A DNA stretch of 64,000 bases. Source: Shewanella sp. Choline-02u-19. GTDB lineage: Bacteria > Pseudomonadota > Gammaproteobacteria > Enterobacterales > Shewanellaceae. Location: the NCBI RefSeq assembly GCF_002836205.1, contig NZ_PJBE01000013.1, positions 2,480,001-2,544,000 on the forward strand. The letters are read 5' to 3'. The notes below the pieces were generated by a model. It was not told the DNA's origin. It ran no database searches and worked only from the letters and a program-made list of their open reading frames with translations. This document shows positions 54,729-63,909 of this stretch, piece after piece; position 1 is the stretch's first letter, and each line of letters starts with the position of its first letter. The position numbers and the translations under genes are program-made.

Positions 54729-55250
54729 TTACAAAATCATTGTACTTAATGCAAATACTCTGCGTCTTTTCCCTAAGGTGGACCCACAATCGGTTTCCGC
54801 TATTGACGATGCGCTCATTTCACGGATCCCTCGCCATGCGATAACGACAGAAACAACCCCAGCATTTTCGGTAATACAGGCTATAGGGGAATCTAATCCA
54901 CCCACATTCTGCCCTCCTACCTGCTCAGCAGCGCCGATTAAAGATTGATCCCATTGGTACTGATCCCAAAGGAGCGTCTCTGCAGTAGTACAAATATTGA
55001 TTTGGCACGACTTAACGGCAGTCTTCGCCCCAGTATAAGTATCAGCATAACTTGATAGCTGACTCCTATTCAGTTTCATTCTATTAATAATATCGTTAGC
55101 AAGGTAAGTAGCTTGGGTTTGCTGAAAAGATTCAAAACTGCCACGTTTTGCCACTAAATGAAGGTTGAAAATACCAATTAGACCAACAACTAAAATAACT
55201 AAAGAGACCATCACTTCAATTAAAGAAAGACCCTTTTGTTGGTTTTTCAT
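54729..55250 (-). CDS. pilV: Type IV minor pilin PilV
   Basis: This minor pilin is the first gene of pilV-pilW-pilX-pilY1-pilE-tapY2. From the ATG at 55250 it has 173 residues, with the leader MKNQQKG, cleavage and helix LSLIEVMVSLVILVVGLIGIF (Glu at +5). The PilV pattern follows with QQTQATYLANDIINRMKLNR near residue 40. An AAGGA site lies upstream of this ATG. An in-frame ATG nine codons earlier would lengthen the leader without support. Cysteine pairs in the globular part (SCQINIC, ACITE) suggest disulfides. Confidence 0.88.
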   Translation of the reverse strand: MKNQQKGLSLIEVMVSLVILVVGLIGIFNLHLVAKRGSFESFQQTQATYLANDIINRMKLNRSQLSSYADTYTGAKTAVKSCQINICTTAETLLWDQYQWDQSLIGAAEQVGGQNVGGLDSPIACITENAGVVSVVIAWRGIREMSASSIAETDCGSTLGKRRRVFALSTMIL

Positions 55251-55435
55251 TACTGTCAATTCCTTTGCTTTAGTCATATTATTGACGTTAAATTTATGTT
55301 TTTAGTGTTTTAAATCTGTAACTTAGGAAGAGTAAATCAGCATACAGGTTAATGGTAGTTTAGTCGAATGTTAGCTTTGGTCTGGTTGTTAATTTAAACG
55401 TAAAGGTCATTGATGTGTCTGAATTATAAGCATAA

Positions 55436-55460
55436 AAAAAGAGGCCTAAGGCCTCTTTTT
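55436..55460 (-). terminator. Terminator of ispH
   Basis: An 11-bp perfect stem (55436-55446 with 55450-55460) with a TAA loop lies 19 bp past the ispH stop, with a T-run on the minus strand. It also stops rightward read-through. Confidence 0.85.
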
Positions 55461-55479
55461 AATCAGTGCGATGTTCGCT

Positions 55480-56409
55480 TTAGCGTAACTCGGCGGGGAC
55501 AGCAAATACGGTATCTTCCAACCGGCCTTCGACTTCGGTAATAACGCTTGGCGCCATATCCGCGATAGCATCAACAACTTGCTTAACTAACACTTCTGGT
55601 GCAGATGCTCCAGCGGTTACAGCAACACGTTGAACACCATTAAACCAATTGGGGTCCACATCATCTGCATTATCAACTAAATAGGAGTTAGTCCCTTTCT
55701 TTTGCGCCAATTCACGCAAACGATTTGAGTTAGAGCTGTTTTTAGAACCTACCACAATAAACAGCTCGACCTCTGCAGCAACATTACGTACAGCATCCTG
55801 ACGATTTTGCGTTGCATAACAAATATCATCTTTGCGTGGGCCTTCTATCCCAGGGTACTTCTTCTGCAAAGAAGCTATCACATCCGCAGTATCATCCACT
55901 GATAATGTTGTTTGAGTCACAAAGCACAAGTTATCAGGATTTTTGACTTCAAGCTTAGCCACATCTGCTGGAGACTCAACTAAATGAACTCCGCCCTCTG
56001 GGTTATCATATTGACCCATAGTGCCTTCGACTTCTGGGTGACCAGCGTGACCAATAAGAATACATTCAATGCCTTTACGGCTCGCACGAGTCACCTGCAA
56101 ATGAACCTTGGTAACCAGTGGGCACGTCGCATCAAACACCTTAAGACCACGAGTTTTGGCTTCAGCACGAACCGCTTGCGATACGCCATGAGCGCTAAAG
56201 ATAACAATGCTGTTATCCGGCACTTGATCTAACTCTTCAACAAACACGGCACCACGATCTTTAAGGTTTTGCACCACATAACGGTTATGAACAACTTCAT
56301 GTCGCACATAGATAGGTGGGGAAAAAAGCTCTAATGCCCGTTCAACAATACTAATTGCACGATCAACACCAGCGCAGAAACCGCGAGGATTTGCTAAAAG
56401 AATTTTCAT
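55480..56409 (-). CDS. ispH: 4-hydroxy-3-methylbut-2-enyl diphosphate reductase
   Basis: IspH makes IPP and DMAPP in the last step of the MEP isoprenoid pathway, using a 4Fe-4S cluster. The 309-residue product has the three ligand cysteines in NPRGFCAGV (Cys12), DATCPLVTKVH (about 96) and DDICYATQNRQ (about 197). Also present are IYVRHEVVHNRYVV and the C-terminal GVQRVAVTAGASAPEVLV. The gene follows fkpB by 2 bp and ends the ribF-ileS-lspA-fkpB-ispH order. Confidence 0.96.
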   Translation of the reverse strand: MKILLANPRGFCAGVDRAISIVERALELFSPPIYVRHEVVHNRYVVQNLKDRGAVFVEELDQVPDNSIVIFSAHGVSQAVRAEAKTRGLKVFDATCPLVTKVHLQVTRASRKGIECILIGHAGHPEVEGTMGQYDNPEGGVHLVESPADVAKLEVKNPDNLCFVTQTTLSVDDTADVIASLQKKYPGIEGPRKDDICYATQNRQDAVRNVAAEVELFIVVGSKNSSNSNRLRELAQKKGTNSYLVDNADDVDPNWFNGVQRVAVTAGASAPEVLVKQVVDAIADMAPSVITEVEGRLEDTVFAVPAELR

Positions 56410-56411
56410 AA

Positions 56412-56834
56412 TTACAGTACCTGTACCACTTCAAGTTCAAATGTTAGCACTTGACCCGCCAATGGATGATTCAAGTCGACAGTGACAGAGTCACCAACAA
56501 CATCTCGTACCATGCCAGGTATTTCGCTGCCACCTGGGCCGCCAAAACTCACAATAACACCCGCTTCAAGCTTCATATCAGCAGGGAAACGGCTCTTATC
56601 CATATGGTGTACGGCATCAGGGTTAGACACGCCGAAGGTATCAGCTGGCTGCAAAGTAAAGCTATGGCTATCACCCACTGATAAATTGCTAATTTCGGCT
56701 TCAAACGCTGGGCTTAAGCTTTCATCACCAATATTAAAGCGAGCAGGTTTTCCTGCCGCCTTGGTACTTTCAGCTGTCGATCCATCTTCAAGTACTATGT
56801 TCATGTGACACAAAATTGAATGCATATCTGACAC
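56412..56834 (-). CDS. fkpB: FKBP-type peptidyl-prolyl isomerase (FkpB/SlpA)
   Basis: A cytoplasmic FKBP-fold prolyl isomerase and chaperone. The 140-residue product has VLEDGSTAESTKAAGKPARF, FEAEISNLSVGDSHSFTLQP, the insert-in-flap region following FGVSNPDAVH, and the family closing block VTVDLNHPLAGQVLTFE. Length agrees with E. coli FkpB (149). It lies 2 bp upstream of ispH and 5 bp downstream of lspA, as in E. coli. Confidence 0.94.
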   Translation of the reverse strand: MSDMHSILCHMNIVLEDGSTAESTKAAGKPARFNIGDESLSPAFEAEISNLSVGDSHSFTLQPADTFGVSNPDAVHHMDKSRFPADMKLEAGVIVSFGGPGGSEIPGMVRDVVGDSVTVDLNHPLAGQVLTFELEVVQVL

Positions 56835-56839
56835 TTAGA

Positions 56840-57352
56840 TTACCCCTTTATATCAGCTGAGTTTTTGACATCTTTACCGGAAACAAAAGAATCCAAAATG
56901 ATGAGTCCGGCACCGACGCAGATGGCAGAATCAGCAATATTAAATGCTGGGAAATGACTACTGTTCCAATAGAAATCTAAGAAATCGACCACAAAACCAT
57001 GTTGCAACCGATCAATTAAATTACCTAGTGCTCCGCCGATCACTAATGTGTAAGCCAGATTTAAACGCCACATTTTGCTTGGTTGCTGACGCAACCAAAC
57101 AGAAAGTAACACACTAAAACCAACCGCGACGAAAGTGAACAACCAACGTTGCCAACCCCCTGCATCACTTAGAAAACTAAATGCCGCGCCGTAATTACGC
57201 ACATAGGTAAAGTTAAATATCGGTAATAACTTTACCGATTCATACAGCTCAAAGCTGGACAAAACCCACTGTTTAGACAGTTGGTCAGCAAGTAACACTA
57301 ACACAACTATCCAATACCAACGTAGGCCACTGTCTTTCCAAGAAGTGGGCAT
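56840..57352 (-). CDS. lspA: Lipoprotein signal peptidase (signal peptidase II)
   Basis: LspA removes the signal peptide from prolipoproteins after diacylglyceryl transfer, in the inner membrane. From the ATG at 57352 it has 170 residues, near the E. coli length of 164, with four hydrophobic helices. DQLSK lies near residue 23, NYGAAFSFL near 54, and the catalytic aspartates in GGALGNLIDRLQHGFVVDFLDFYW (about 110-133, read in pieces). An AAGGAT site before this ATG favours it over an in-frame ATG 14 codons upstream inside ileS. It is 13 bp after ileS. Confidence 0.95.
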   Translation of the reverse strand: MPTSWKDSGLRWYWIVVLVLLADQLSKQWVLSSFELYESVKLLPIFNFTYVRNYGAAFSFLSDAGGWQRWLFTFVAVGFSVLLSVWLRQQPSKMWRLNLAYTLVIGGALGNLIDRLQHGFVVDFLDFYWNSSHFPAFNIADSAICVGAGLIILDSFVSGKDVKNSADIKG

Positions 57353-57365
57353 TACAGATCCTTTA

Positions 57366-60188
57366 TTATGCAAACTGGCGAGTTTCGCCTTCACCTTCGA
57401 TATTGGTCACACAACGCGTACAAAGCGTTGGATGTTCAACGACTTGGCCAACATCTTCTCTATGATGCCAGCAACGCTCACACTTCTCAGCTTCAGACTT
57501 TTTCAGCCCTAGCTTCAGAGTCGCAAGCTCAGTGTCAATAGCATCCGCAGGTGCTTGAGAAAGTGCCACTACATCGGTCTTAGAGGTCAATAACACGAAG
57601 CGTAATTCATCACCCAAAGTGTTAAGTACGGTAGACAATGCTTCATCAGCGTATAGCGTAATTTCAGCTTCCAACGATCCACCAATCAACTTTTCACGAC
57701 GAGCGCTTTCAATCACTTTATTCACTTCAGCGCGAACTGCTAGCAATTGGTCCCAGTATTCATCGTTCAGATCGGAATCAAGCGTCACAGACGTCAGGCC
57801 TTCATACCACATTTCTGTAAATACGAATTCACTACGTTCACCTGGAAGTAGTTTCCAAATCTCATCAGCAGTGAAGCTCAAGATAGGTGCCATCCAGCGC
57901 ACCATAGCCTCAGAGATAAGGTACAGTGCGGATTGACAACTGCGACGAGCATTACTGTCATCTTTAGCCGTGTACTGTCTGTCTTTAATAATATCAAGGT
58001 AGAAGCTACCTAGCTCAACAGAGCAGAACTGCATCAGCTTTTGAGTCACTGAATGGAAGTTATATTCGTCGTAAGCTTCAATCAGTTCCTGTTGTAATGC
58101 AGCGGCACGGCGGACAACCCAACGATCTAAAGCAACCATGTCTTCAACGGCGACCATATCTTTTTCTGGATTAAAGCCATTGATGTTAGCCAATAGGAAA
58201 CGAGCAGTGTTACGAATACGACGATAAGCATCAGCACTGCGCTTGAGGATTTCGTCAGAAACGGTCATTTCACCGCTATAATCGGTTGCAGCTATCCATA
58301 AACGAAGTATGTCAGCGCCTAGCTTGTTGGTGACATGCTGTGGAGCAATCACGTTACCAACCGATTTAGACATCTTACGACCTTTGCCATCAACAGCAAA
58401 ACCATGAGTCAGCACTTGCTTATAAGGCGCTTTGCCATTCATCGCAGTAGAGATCATTAATGATGACATGAACCAACCACGATGCTGGTCGCTACCTTCT
58501 AAATAAAGGTCAACTTCATGGCCATTAAACTCTGGACGCGCTGCTACAACAGATGAGAATGTTGAGCCTGAGTCAAACCATACGTCTAACGTATCTGTCA
58601 CTTTGCGGTATTGGTCAGCTTCATCACCTAGAAGCTCAGAAGCATCTAAATCCCACCAAGCTTGAATACCTTCTTGCTCGATACGGTTAGCCACTCTTTC
58701 CATTAGTGAGACGCTATCAGGATGAAGTTCATCTGTTTCGCGGTGTACGAATAAGGCAATTGGCACCCCCCAGGTACGTTGGCGTGAGATACACCAATCT
58801 GGACGGTTCTCGACCATCTTCTCTATGCGGCTTTGGCCCCAATCAGGGATCCACTGTGTTTTCTCGATTTCACCCAAGGCTTGTTGACGCAGCCCTTTTT
58901 GATCCATTGAGATAAACCACTGCGGAGTCGCGCGGAAGATAATCGGTGTTTTATGACGCCAGCAATGTGGGTAGCTATGATTAATCGCAATATGATTAAG
59001 CAATGCGCCTTTCTCTTCCAATAACGTGACGACGCTCTTGTTCGCTTTGAAGACGTGTTGTCCTGCAAAAATCTCGGTGTCGGCTTTATAAACACCATTG
59101 TCACCCACTGGGTTAGCAACTTCTAAACCATACTTTTGGCCAACAATGAAATCGTCTTGGCCATGGCCTGGTGCAGTATGAACAATACCCGTACCTGAAT
59201 CGACAGTAACGTGATCCGCTAAGATAACTGGCACATCAAAAGCATAAAATGGGTGATTAAAGCGTAATAGCTCAAGTTCAGAACCGAGTACATTCGCCAG
59301 CACTTTATGCGACTCAGCACCAAATCGTTCAACACATGACTCAACTAAGTCTTCAGCTAATACCAGTGCTTGAGTTTGGCCGTCTTTTACCATCTCAACC
59401 AAAGAGTATTCGATATTGCCAGCAACAGCCAATGCGCGGTTAGCAGGCAGAGTCCAAGGCGTTGTCGTCCAGATAACCATAGAGATGTTATGTGGATATT
59501 CAGTAACACCAAACTTAGTGAGTAAAGCGCCCTTATCGACAACTGAAAAAGCCACATCGATTGCCGGAGACATCTTGTCTTCATATTCAACTTCAGCTTC
59601 AGCCAGAGCAGAACCACAATCAGTACACCAATGCACAGGCTTGACACCTTTGTGCAAGTGTCCGCTTTCAATCACTTTTGATAGTGAGCGTACAATGTTT
59701 GCTTCAGTGCCGAAATCCATAGTTAGGTAAGGGTTTTGCCAATCAGCAAATACACCTAAACGGATAAAATCATCACGTTGGCCATCAACTTGCTTAGCCG
59801 CATATTCACGGCATTTTTGACGAAACTCTGCCGCCGTAACTTTGTGGCCAGGCTTACCGACTTTTTGCTCTACTTTGAGCTCAATAGGTAGACCATGACA
59901 ATCCCATCCAGGAATGTATGGCGCATCAAAACCAGACATGGTCTTTGACTTGATAATAATATCTTTAAGAATTTTATTAACTGAGTGACCAATATGAATA
60001 TCACCGTTTGCATATGGAGGACCATCATGCAAAATAAACGGCTTGCTCTCTTTACGGCTCTCACGGATCTGTTGATACAGTCCTTTCTCGGTCCAGGATT
60101 TTAACATCTCTGGCTCACGATTAGCCAAGTTACCACGCATCGGAAACTCAGTTTCCGGCAAATTCAAAGTAGATTTATAGTCGCTCAT
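57366..60188 (-). CDS. ileS: Isoleucyl-tRNA synthetase
   Basis: IleS charges tRNA-Ile and edits Val. The 940-residue class I synthetase has the HIGH motif in DIHIGHS (about 61-67) and the editing domain between about 190 and 400. The KMSKS motif occurs exactly (about 604-608). The C-terminal zinc site comprises CERCWHH and CTRCV (about 900-925). Length matches the bacterial E. coli-type enzyme (938), not the eukaryote-like IleS2 form. It lies 30 bp after ribF and 13 bp before lspA. Confidence 0.97.
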   Translation of the reverse strand: MSDYKSTLNLPETEFPMRGNLANREPEMLKSWTEKGLYQQIRESRKESKPFILHDGPPYANGDIHIGHSVNKILKDIIIKSKTMSGFDAPYIPGWDCHGLPIELKVEQKVGKPGHKVTAAEFRQKCREYAAKQVDGQRDDFIRLGVFADWQNPYLTMDFGTEANIVRSLSKVIESGHLHKGVKPVHWCTDCGSALAEAEVEYEDKMSPAIDVAFSVVDKGALLTKFGVTEYPHNISMVIWTTTPWTLPANRALAVAGNIEYSLVEMVKDGQTQALVLAEDLVESCVERFGAESHKVLANVLGSELELLRFNHPFYAFDVPVILADHVTVDSGTGIVHTAPGHGQDDFIVGQKYGLEVANPVGDNGVYKADTEIFAGQHVFKANKSVVTLLEEKGALLNHIAINHSYPHCWRHKTPIIFRATPQWFISMDQKGLRQQALGEIEKTQWIPDWGQSRIEKMVENRPDWCISRQRTWGVPIALFVHRETDELHPDSVSLMERVANRIEQEGIQAWWDLDASELLGDEADQYRKVTDTLDVWFDSGSTFSSVVAARPEFNGHEVDLYLEGSDQHRGWFMSSLMISTAMNGKAPYKQVLTHGFAVDGKGRKMSKSVGNVIAPQHVTNKLGADILRLWIAATDYSGEMTVSDEILKRSADAYRRIRNTARFLLANINGFNPEKDMVAVEDMVALDRWVVRRAAALQQELIEAYDEYNFHSVTQKLMQFCSVELGSFYLDIIKDRQYTAKDDSNARRSCQSALYLISEAMVRWMAPILSFTADEIWKLLPGERSEFVFTEMWYEGLTSVTLDSDLNDEYWDQLLAVRAEVNKVIESARREKLIGGSLEAEITLYADEALSTVLNTLGDELRFVLLTSKTDVVALSQAPADAIDTELATLKLGLKKSEAEKCERCWHHREDVGQVVEHPTLCTRCVTNIEGEGETRQFA

Positions 60189-60218
60189 TAACCCTTTACC
60201 ATTTTGTTAGCTAAGCTA

Positions 60219-61154
60219 TTAGCCTGCATCGCTGCCAAGCAGGGCTTTCGCTCTGTTGGCATCATTTTCAATTTGTTTTTTCAGCGCATCTAGTGATCCA
60301 AATGGCTGCTCGTCTCTAATCTTTGCCACCAACTCAACTTCAACGGCTTTACCATAAAGGTCACCTTCAAAATCAAATAGATGGACTTCTAACTGACATA
60401 CTTGACCATTCACTGTTGGTCTAAAACCGACGTTTGCTACGCCTTCATATATATCGCTATTGTCCCAATAAAGCTTAACCGCAAAAACACCTCGAACAGG
60501 CGAGACTTTGCGCTTTAACGCGATATTAGCCGTGGGAAAACCTATGGTTCGCCCAATCTTTTGACCATGCGCAACCTTGCCACTAAGGATAAAGGGATGT
60601 CCAAGCAAACGTCTTGCTTGTTCCATATTACCGCTAGCGAGTAGCTGCCTTACCTCTGTAGAACTGACGCGCTTGTCACCTAAAATAAAGCTTTGCGTAC
60701 TCACTACTGCAAAACCGTGTTTCTCACCGGCTTTACGTAGCATGTCAAAATCACCCTGACGCTGGCGACCAAAACAAAAGTCATCGCCAACCACTAAGTA
60801 CTTAATACCGAGTGCTTTAACCAATAATTGTTCAATAAAATCTTCTGCGCTAAAATCAGCAAACTTCTTATTAAAGTTCACACATAACACCCGGTCAATC
60901 GCTAACTCATCGAGCAACATTAGCTTATCGCGTAATAAGCTCAAACGAGCAGGTGCATTTTCGCATCGAAAAAACTCTTGTGGTTGCGGTTCAAATGTCA
61001 TTACGACTGCAGGTAAGCCCAGGTGTTGCGCTTTTTCTACAAGCCGATTAATCACTTCCGCATGGCCACGATGAACACCATCGAAGTTGCCTATTGTTAA
61101 TACGCAACCATGATGCTTAGGCAAAATATTATAAATACCGCGGATTAATTCCAT
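60219..61154 (-). CDS. ribF: Bifunctional riboflavin kinase / FMN adenylyltransferase
   Basis: RibF phosphorylates riboflavin to FMN and adenylates FMN to FAD. From the ATG at 61154 it has 311 residues. The adenylyltransferase domain comes first (TIGNFDGVHRGH near 18, VGDDFCFGRQRQG near 120, STEVRQLLASG). The kinase domain starts near 180 (GKVAHGQKIGRTIGFPTANI, GVANVGFRPTV). The alternative GTG five codons upstream is not conserved. It is divergent from no gene: murJ upstream reads the same way after a 65-bp gap. Confidence 0.95.
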   Translation of the reverse strand: MELIRGIYNILPKHHGCVLTIGNFDGVHRGHAEVINRLVEKAQHLGLPAVVMTFEPQPQEFFRCENAPARLSLLRDKLMLLDELAIDRVLCVNFNKKFADFSAEDFIEQLLVKALGIKYLVVGDDFCFGRQRQGDFDMLRKAGEKHGFAVVSTQSFILGDKRVSSTEVRQLLASGNMEQARRLLGHPFILSGKVAHGQKIGRTIGFPTANIALKRKVSPVRGVFAVKLYWDNSDIYEGVANVGFRPTVNGQVCQLEVHLFDFEGDLYGKAVEVELVAKIRDEQPFGSLDALKKQIENDANRAKALLGSDAG

Positions 61155-61219
61155 TATCCTACACGACACATGAGAGTAAATGGGCGGATTATATACCAGC
61201 TAGTCTTTATAATCAGCCC

Positions 61220-62779
61220 TCAAACTGCAGCTTTCATCTTCCAAGGGCGAATTCCGAAGCAAACTAGGCAAATAAAGTACGAGATTGCTGCAATTACAAT
61301 CAATTTAGCAAGCTCTATTCCACGTTCTGACAACGAAAAATCTAACCAAGCAGCGATGGATGGCTGCAAATAGTAAATAACCGCTAACATAATCAGTGCC
61401 GCAACCAGCGTCTTAACGGAAAACATAATCGTCGAGGTACTCAGCCGATATACATTCGCTTTATGCAACCCTCTGTATAGCAGGCAAGCATTAAGTGCCG
61501 CTGACATAGAAGTCGCAATAGCAAGACCGACATAGCCGAACGGGATGGCGAAAATGAGGTTAAACACCATATTACTTACCATGGCGATAATACCGTAACG
61601 CACTGGCGTTTTAGTATCTTGGCGAGAGTAATAACCCGGTGCCAAAATTTTAATCAACATAAAGCTCAGTAGACCACTACCGTATGCCATCAAACTGTAT
61701 GATGCCATTTCAACATCATCATAGGTAAACGCACCGCGCATAAACAGCACCATCAGCATGGGTTTAGCAAGCATAATCAAGCCACACATGGCCGGTAAAC
61801 CTAATAAGATAATCGCTTTAACGCCCCAATCCATTGTCTGTGAAAACCCTTCGCTCTCAGCGTTAACATGACGTTTAGATAATGCAGGCAAAATAACCGT
61901 CGCTATTGCGATACCAAACAGCCCTAATGGGAATTCAAGTAATCTATCAGAGTAATACAACCAACTGATTGAACCCGTCATTAAGAAACTAGCGATAAAT
62001 GTATCGAATAACAGATTGATTTGTGACACCGACACCCCGAAAAGTGCTGGGATCATTAAAGTTCGAATCTTAGTCACCCCTGGGTGACGCCATCCCCAGC
62101 TTGGTTTAACAATCGCTTTTTCTCTGATAAGAAAAGGGATTTGAAACAAAAATTGAATCAAGCCACCAAAAAACACTCCCCATGCTAATCCTATTTCAGG
62201 CTGTTCAACATTGGGAACCAAAAACAGAGCTGCGGCAATAATGGCGATATTGAGGAACACCGGGGTGAAAGCAGAAACCGCAAAACGCCCGCGAGTATTT
62301 AGAATAGATCCCGCCAATGCGGTAAAAGTGATAAACCATAAATAGGGAAAGGTTATCTTCAACATTAACGCGGCTAGTTCAAATTTTTCTCCGCCTGGAG
62401 CATCATTCAACCAAGCAAGAAACCAACCACCACCGAACAATGCTGCCAACACGGGTGACGCTATGACGCCTACCAAGGTTACAACGCTAACTAACACACC
62501 GAGCGTACCAGCGACCTTACCCAGTAGGTCTCTTATCTCTTCATCGCTGTTTTTTTCTTGATATTCGGTTAAAACGGGGACGAATGCCTGTGCAAAAGCA
62601 CCTTCAGCAAACAGACGCCTTAAAAAATTAGGAATTTTATTAGCAAAGAAAAAAACATCGGCGCTACTGCCTGCGCCCATAATATTAGCGATAACAACGT
62701 CTCTCACTAACCCTAAAACACGTGAAATTAGTGTCATAGCACTGACTATCATGCCTGACCTAAATAGCTTTCTACTCAA
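61220..62779 (-). CDS. murJ: Lipid II flippase MurJ
   Basis: MurJ flips lipid-linked peptidoglycan precursor (lipid II) across the inner membrane. The 519-residue MOP-superfamily protein has about 14 hydrophobic helices. It opens with the conserved KLFRSGMIVSAMTLISRVLGLVRDVV (two segments, about 4-29), then FFFANKIPNFLRRLFAEGAFAQAFVP with the key arginines and GAF near 45-70. Length matches E. coli MurJ (511). It lies upstream of ribF and divergent from rpsT, as in other gammaproteobacteria. Confidence 0.95.
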   Translation of the reverse strand: MSRKLFRSGMIVSAMTLISRVLGLVRDVVIANIMGAGSSADVFFFANKIPNFLRRLFAEGAFAQAFVPVLTEYQEKNSDEEIRDLLGKVAGTLGVLVSVVTLVGVIASPVLAALFGGGWFLAWLNDAPGGEKFELAALMLKITFPYLWFITFTALAGSILNTRGRFAVSAFTPVFLNIAIIAAALFLVPNVEQPEIGLAWGVFFGGLIQFLFQIPFLIREKAIVKPSWGWRHPGVTKIRTLMIPALFGVSVSQINLLFDTFIASFLMTGSISWLYYSDRLLEFPLGLFGIAIATVILPALSKRHVNAESEGFSQTMDWGVKAIILLGLPAMCGLIMLAKPMLMVLFMRGAFTYDDVEMASYSLMAYGSGLLSFMLIKILAPGYYSRQDTKTPVRYGIIAMVSNMVFNLIFAIPFGYVGLAIATSMSAALNACLLYRGLHKANVYRLSTSTIMFSVKTLVAALIMLAVIYYLQPSIAAWLDFSLSERGIELAKLIVIAAISYFICLVCFGIRPWKMKAAV

Positions 62780-62964
62780 AACGCCCCCTGCCCCATGTGT
62801 ATAGAGCTAAAAAAATTGGGCGATACCACGCACTAATTAGCGCTCCCCCTATTGTCTCGTAGCAATACCTGCTAGAATTGCGCACTATATTACACGAGTT
62901 AGGTTGAAGAAAGCCAAGCTGGTTAGATTATTTTGAGTTAATCAAACTGATTTGACTATTGTCA

Positions 62965-62993
62965 TTGACAAAATGACATAAATAGGGCATATT
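62965..62993 (+). promoter_or_regulatory. Promoter of rpsT
   Basis: A perfect -35 TTGACA (62965-62970) and -10 CATATT (62988-62993) are 17 nt apart, 44 bp before the start codon. A GC-containing stretch follows, as at growth-rate-regulated promoters. A further upstream promoter is possible. Confidence 0.75.
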
Positions 62994-63036
62994 CCTCGAC
63001 CTCAAAAATACCAAACACAGTTTTAGGAGTTGCACC

Positions 63037-63303
63037 TTGGCTAATAGCAAGTCTGCAAAGAAGCGCGCACTTCAGTCTGAGAAGCGTCGCCAGCACAACG
63101 CAAGCCGTGGCTCAATGCTACGTACTTACGTAAAAAAAGTAATTGCTGCAATTAATGCAGGCGACCACGAAGCAGCTACTGCCGCTTTCGTAACAGCACA
63201 ACCACTTGTTGACCGTATGGCGACTAAAGGTCTTATTCACAAGAATAAGGCTGCTCGTTATAAGTCACGCTTAAACACTAAAATTAAAGCACTTGCTGCT
63301 TAA
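63037..63303 (+). CDS. rpsT: 30S ribosomal protein S20
   Basis: S20 binds 16S rRNA early in 30S assembly. The 88-residue basic protein begins ANSKSAKKRALQSEKRR and ends with the helix RYKSRLNTKIKALAA. The start codon is TTG, with a TAGGAG ribosome site 7 nt upstream. In E. coli rpsT also starts with UUG, and S20 represses its own translation, so the same control is likely here. The gene is divergent from murJ and followed by a strong terminator. Confidence 0.97.
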   Translation: MANSKSAKKRALQSEKRRQHNASRGSMLRTYVKKVIAAINAGDHEAATAAFVTAQPLVDRMATKGLIHKNKAARYKSRLNTKIKALAA

Positions 63304-63325
63304 GTTTTAGTTTTAAAGCAAAAGT

Positions 63326-63350
63326 AAAAACCGGCTTCGGCCGGTTTTTT
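63326..63350 (+). terminator. Terminator of rpsT
   Basis: A 10-bp stem (63326-63335 with 63340-63349) with a TTCG tetraloop has A5 before and a T-run after it, 22 bp past the stop. Confidence 0.9.
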
Positions 63351-63391
63351 TATGTCTAAAATTTGAGTTTAATGCCGGAGCCATGCTTCTA

Positions 63392-63858
63392 ATACCAATT
63401 GCATTAAGTATTTGACCCATTCAGAGCACCTCATACTTTTCAATTCAAGGCGCATTGGTGAAAAGGGTTGATCCCTTTTAAGCCACTGCAAAGCGGAAGT
63501 GGGAAATCTGAGTCGCTTAACGAGTGCGGACAACGTTTAAAGCAAATGGCAAAGCCCTTTAAGCTTCGTTGTGAGCTTTAGATATACGACTAAATGGTCT
63601 GTTTTGTCCCATACAAAATATGCCATTGCCTTCCTTCATGGAGGTCAAGTGCAGGAGGTACGAGCCCAAGAATGGACGAAGGTAGAATAATGCAGGAGCA
63701 ATTATCGAGAGTCATGCATGGAGCAATTATCGAGAGTCATGCATGGAGCAATTACCGAGGAATGCCAGAGCCGAGAATCACTATTAGCTTCAATCCCCAT
63801 CTCGCTTACAGGGCTTTGAATTCACGCTGAATGGTCAAACTTTTAATGCAACGGGTAT
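63392..63858. mobile_element. MITE-like element of about 467 bp with 32-33-bp terminal inverted repeats
   Basis: The left end (63392-63424) begins ATACCAATTGCATTAA and continues TTTGACCCATTCAG. The right end (63827-63858), read on the minus strand, begins ATACCCGTTGCATTAA and continues TTTGACCATTCAG. The first 16 bp match at 14 positions. The body holds 25-bp tandem repeats but no convincing gene. I see no clear target duplication. A lone copy of the end sequence occurs at 17348-17363. The pattern suggests a non-autonomous transposable element or a decayed one. Confidence 0.62.
63691..63760. repeat. Short tandem repeat inside the MITE-like element
   Basis: Nearly three copies of a 24-25-bp unit (63691-63714, 63715-63739, 63740-63760) with the core GGAGCAATTATCGAGAGTCA. 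The third copy is partial and has a T-to-C change (ATTACCGAG). Confidence 0.85.
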
Positions 63859-63884
63859 AATGGCTGGATTCACAATTTTTAGAT

Positions 63885-63909
63885 AAAAAAATAGAGAGGC
63901 ATGCCTCTC
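63885..63909 (-). terminator. Terminator of a gene beyond the right edge
   Basis: A 7-bp GAGAGGC/GCCTCTC stem (63894-63900 with 63903-63909) is followed on the minus strand by an interrupted T-run. A leftward gene starting outside the window would end just to its right. Confidence 0.65.

Noticed and set aside
63594..63830. 78-codon open frame after rpsT
   Set aside because: It spans the tandem repeat and the right end of the MITE-like element, and its translation is repeat-derived.
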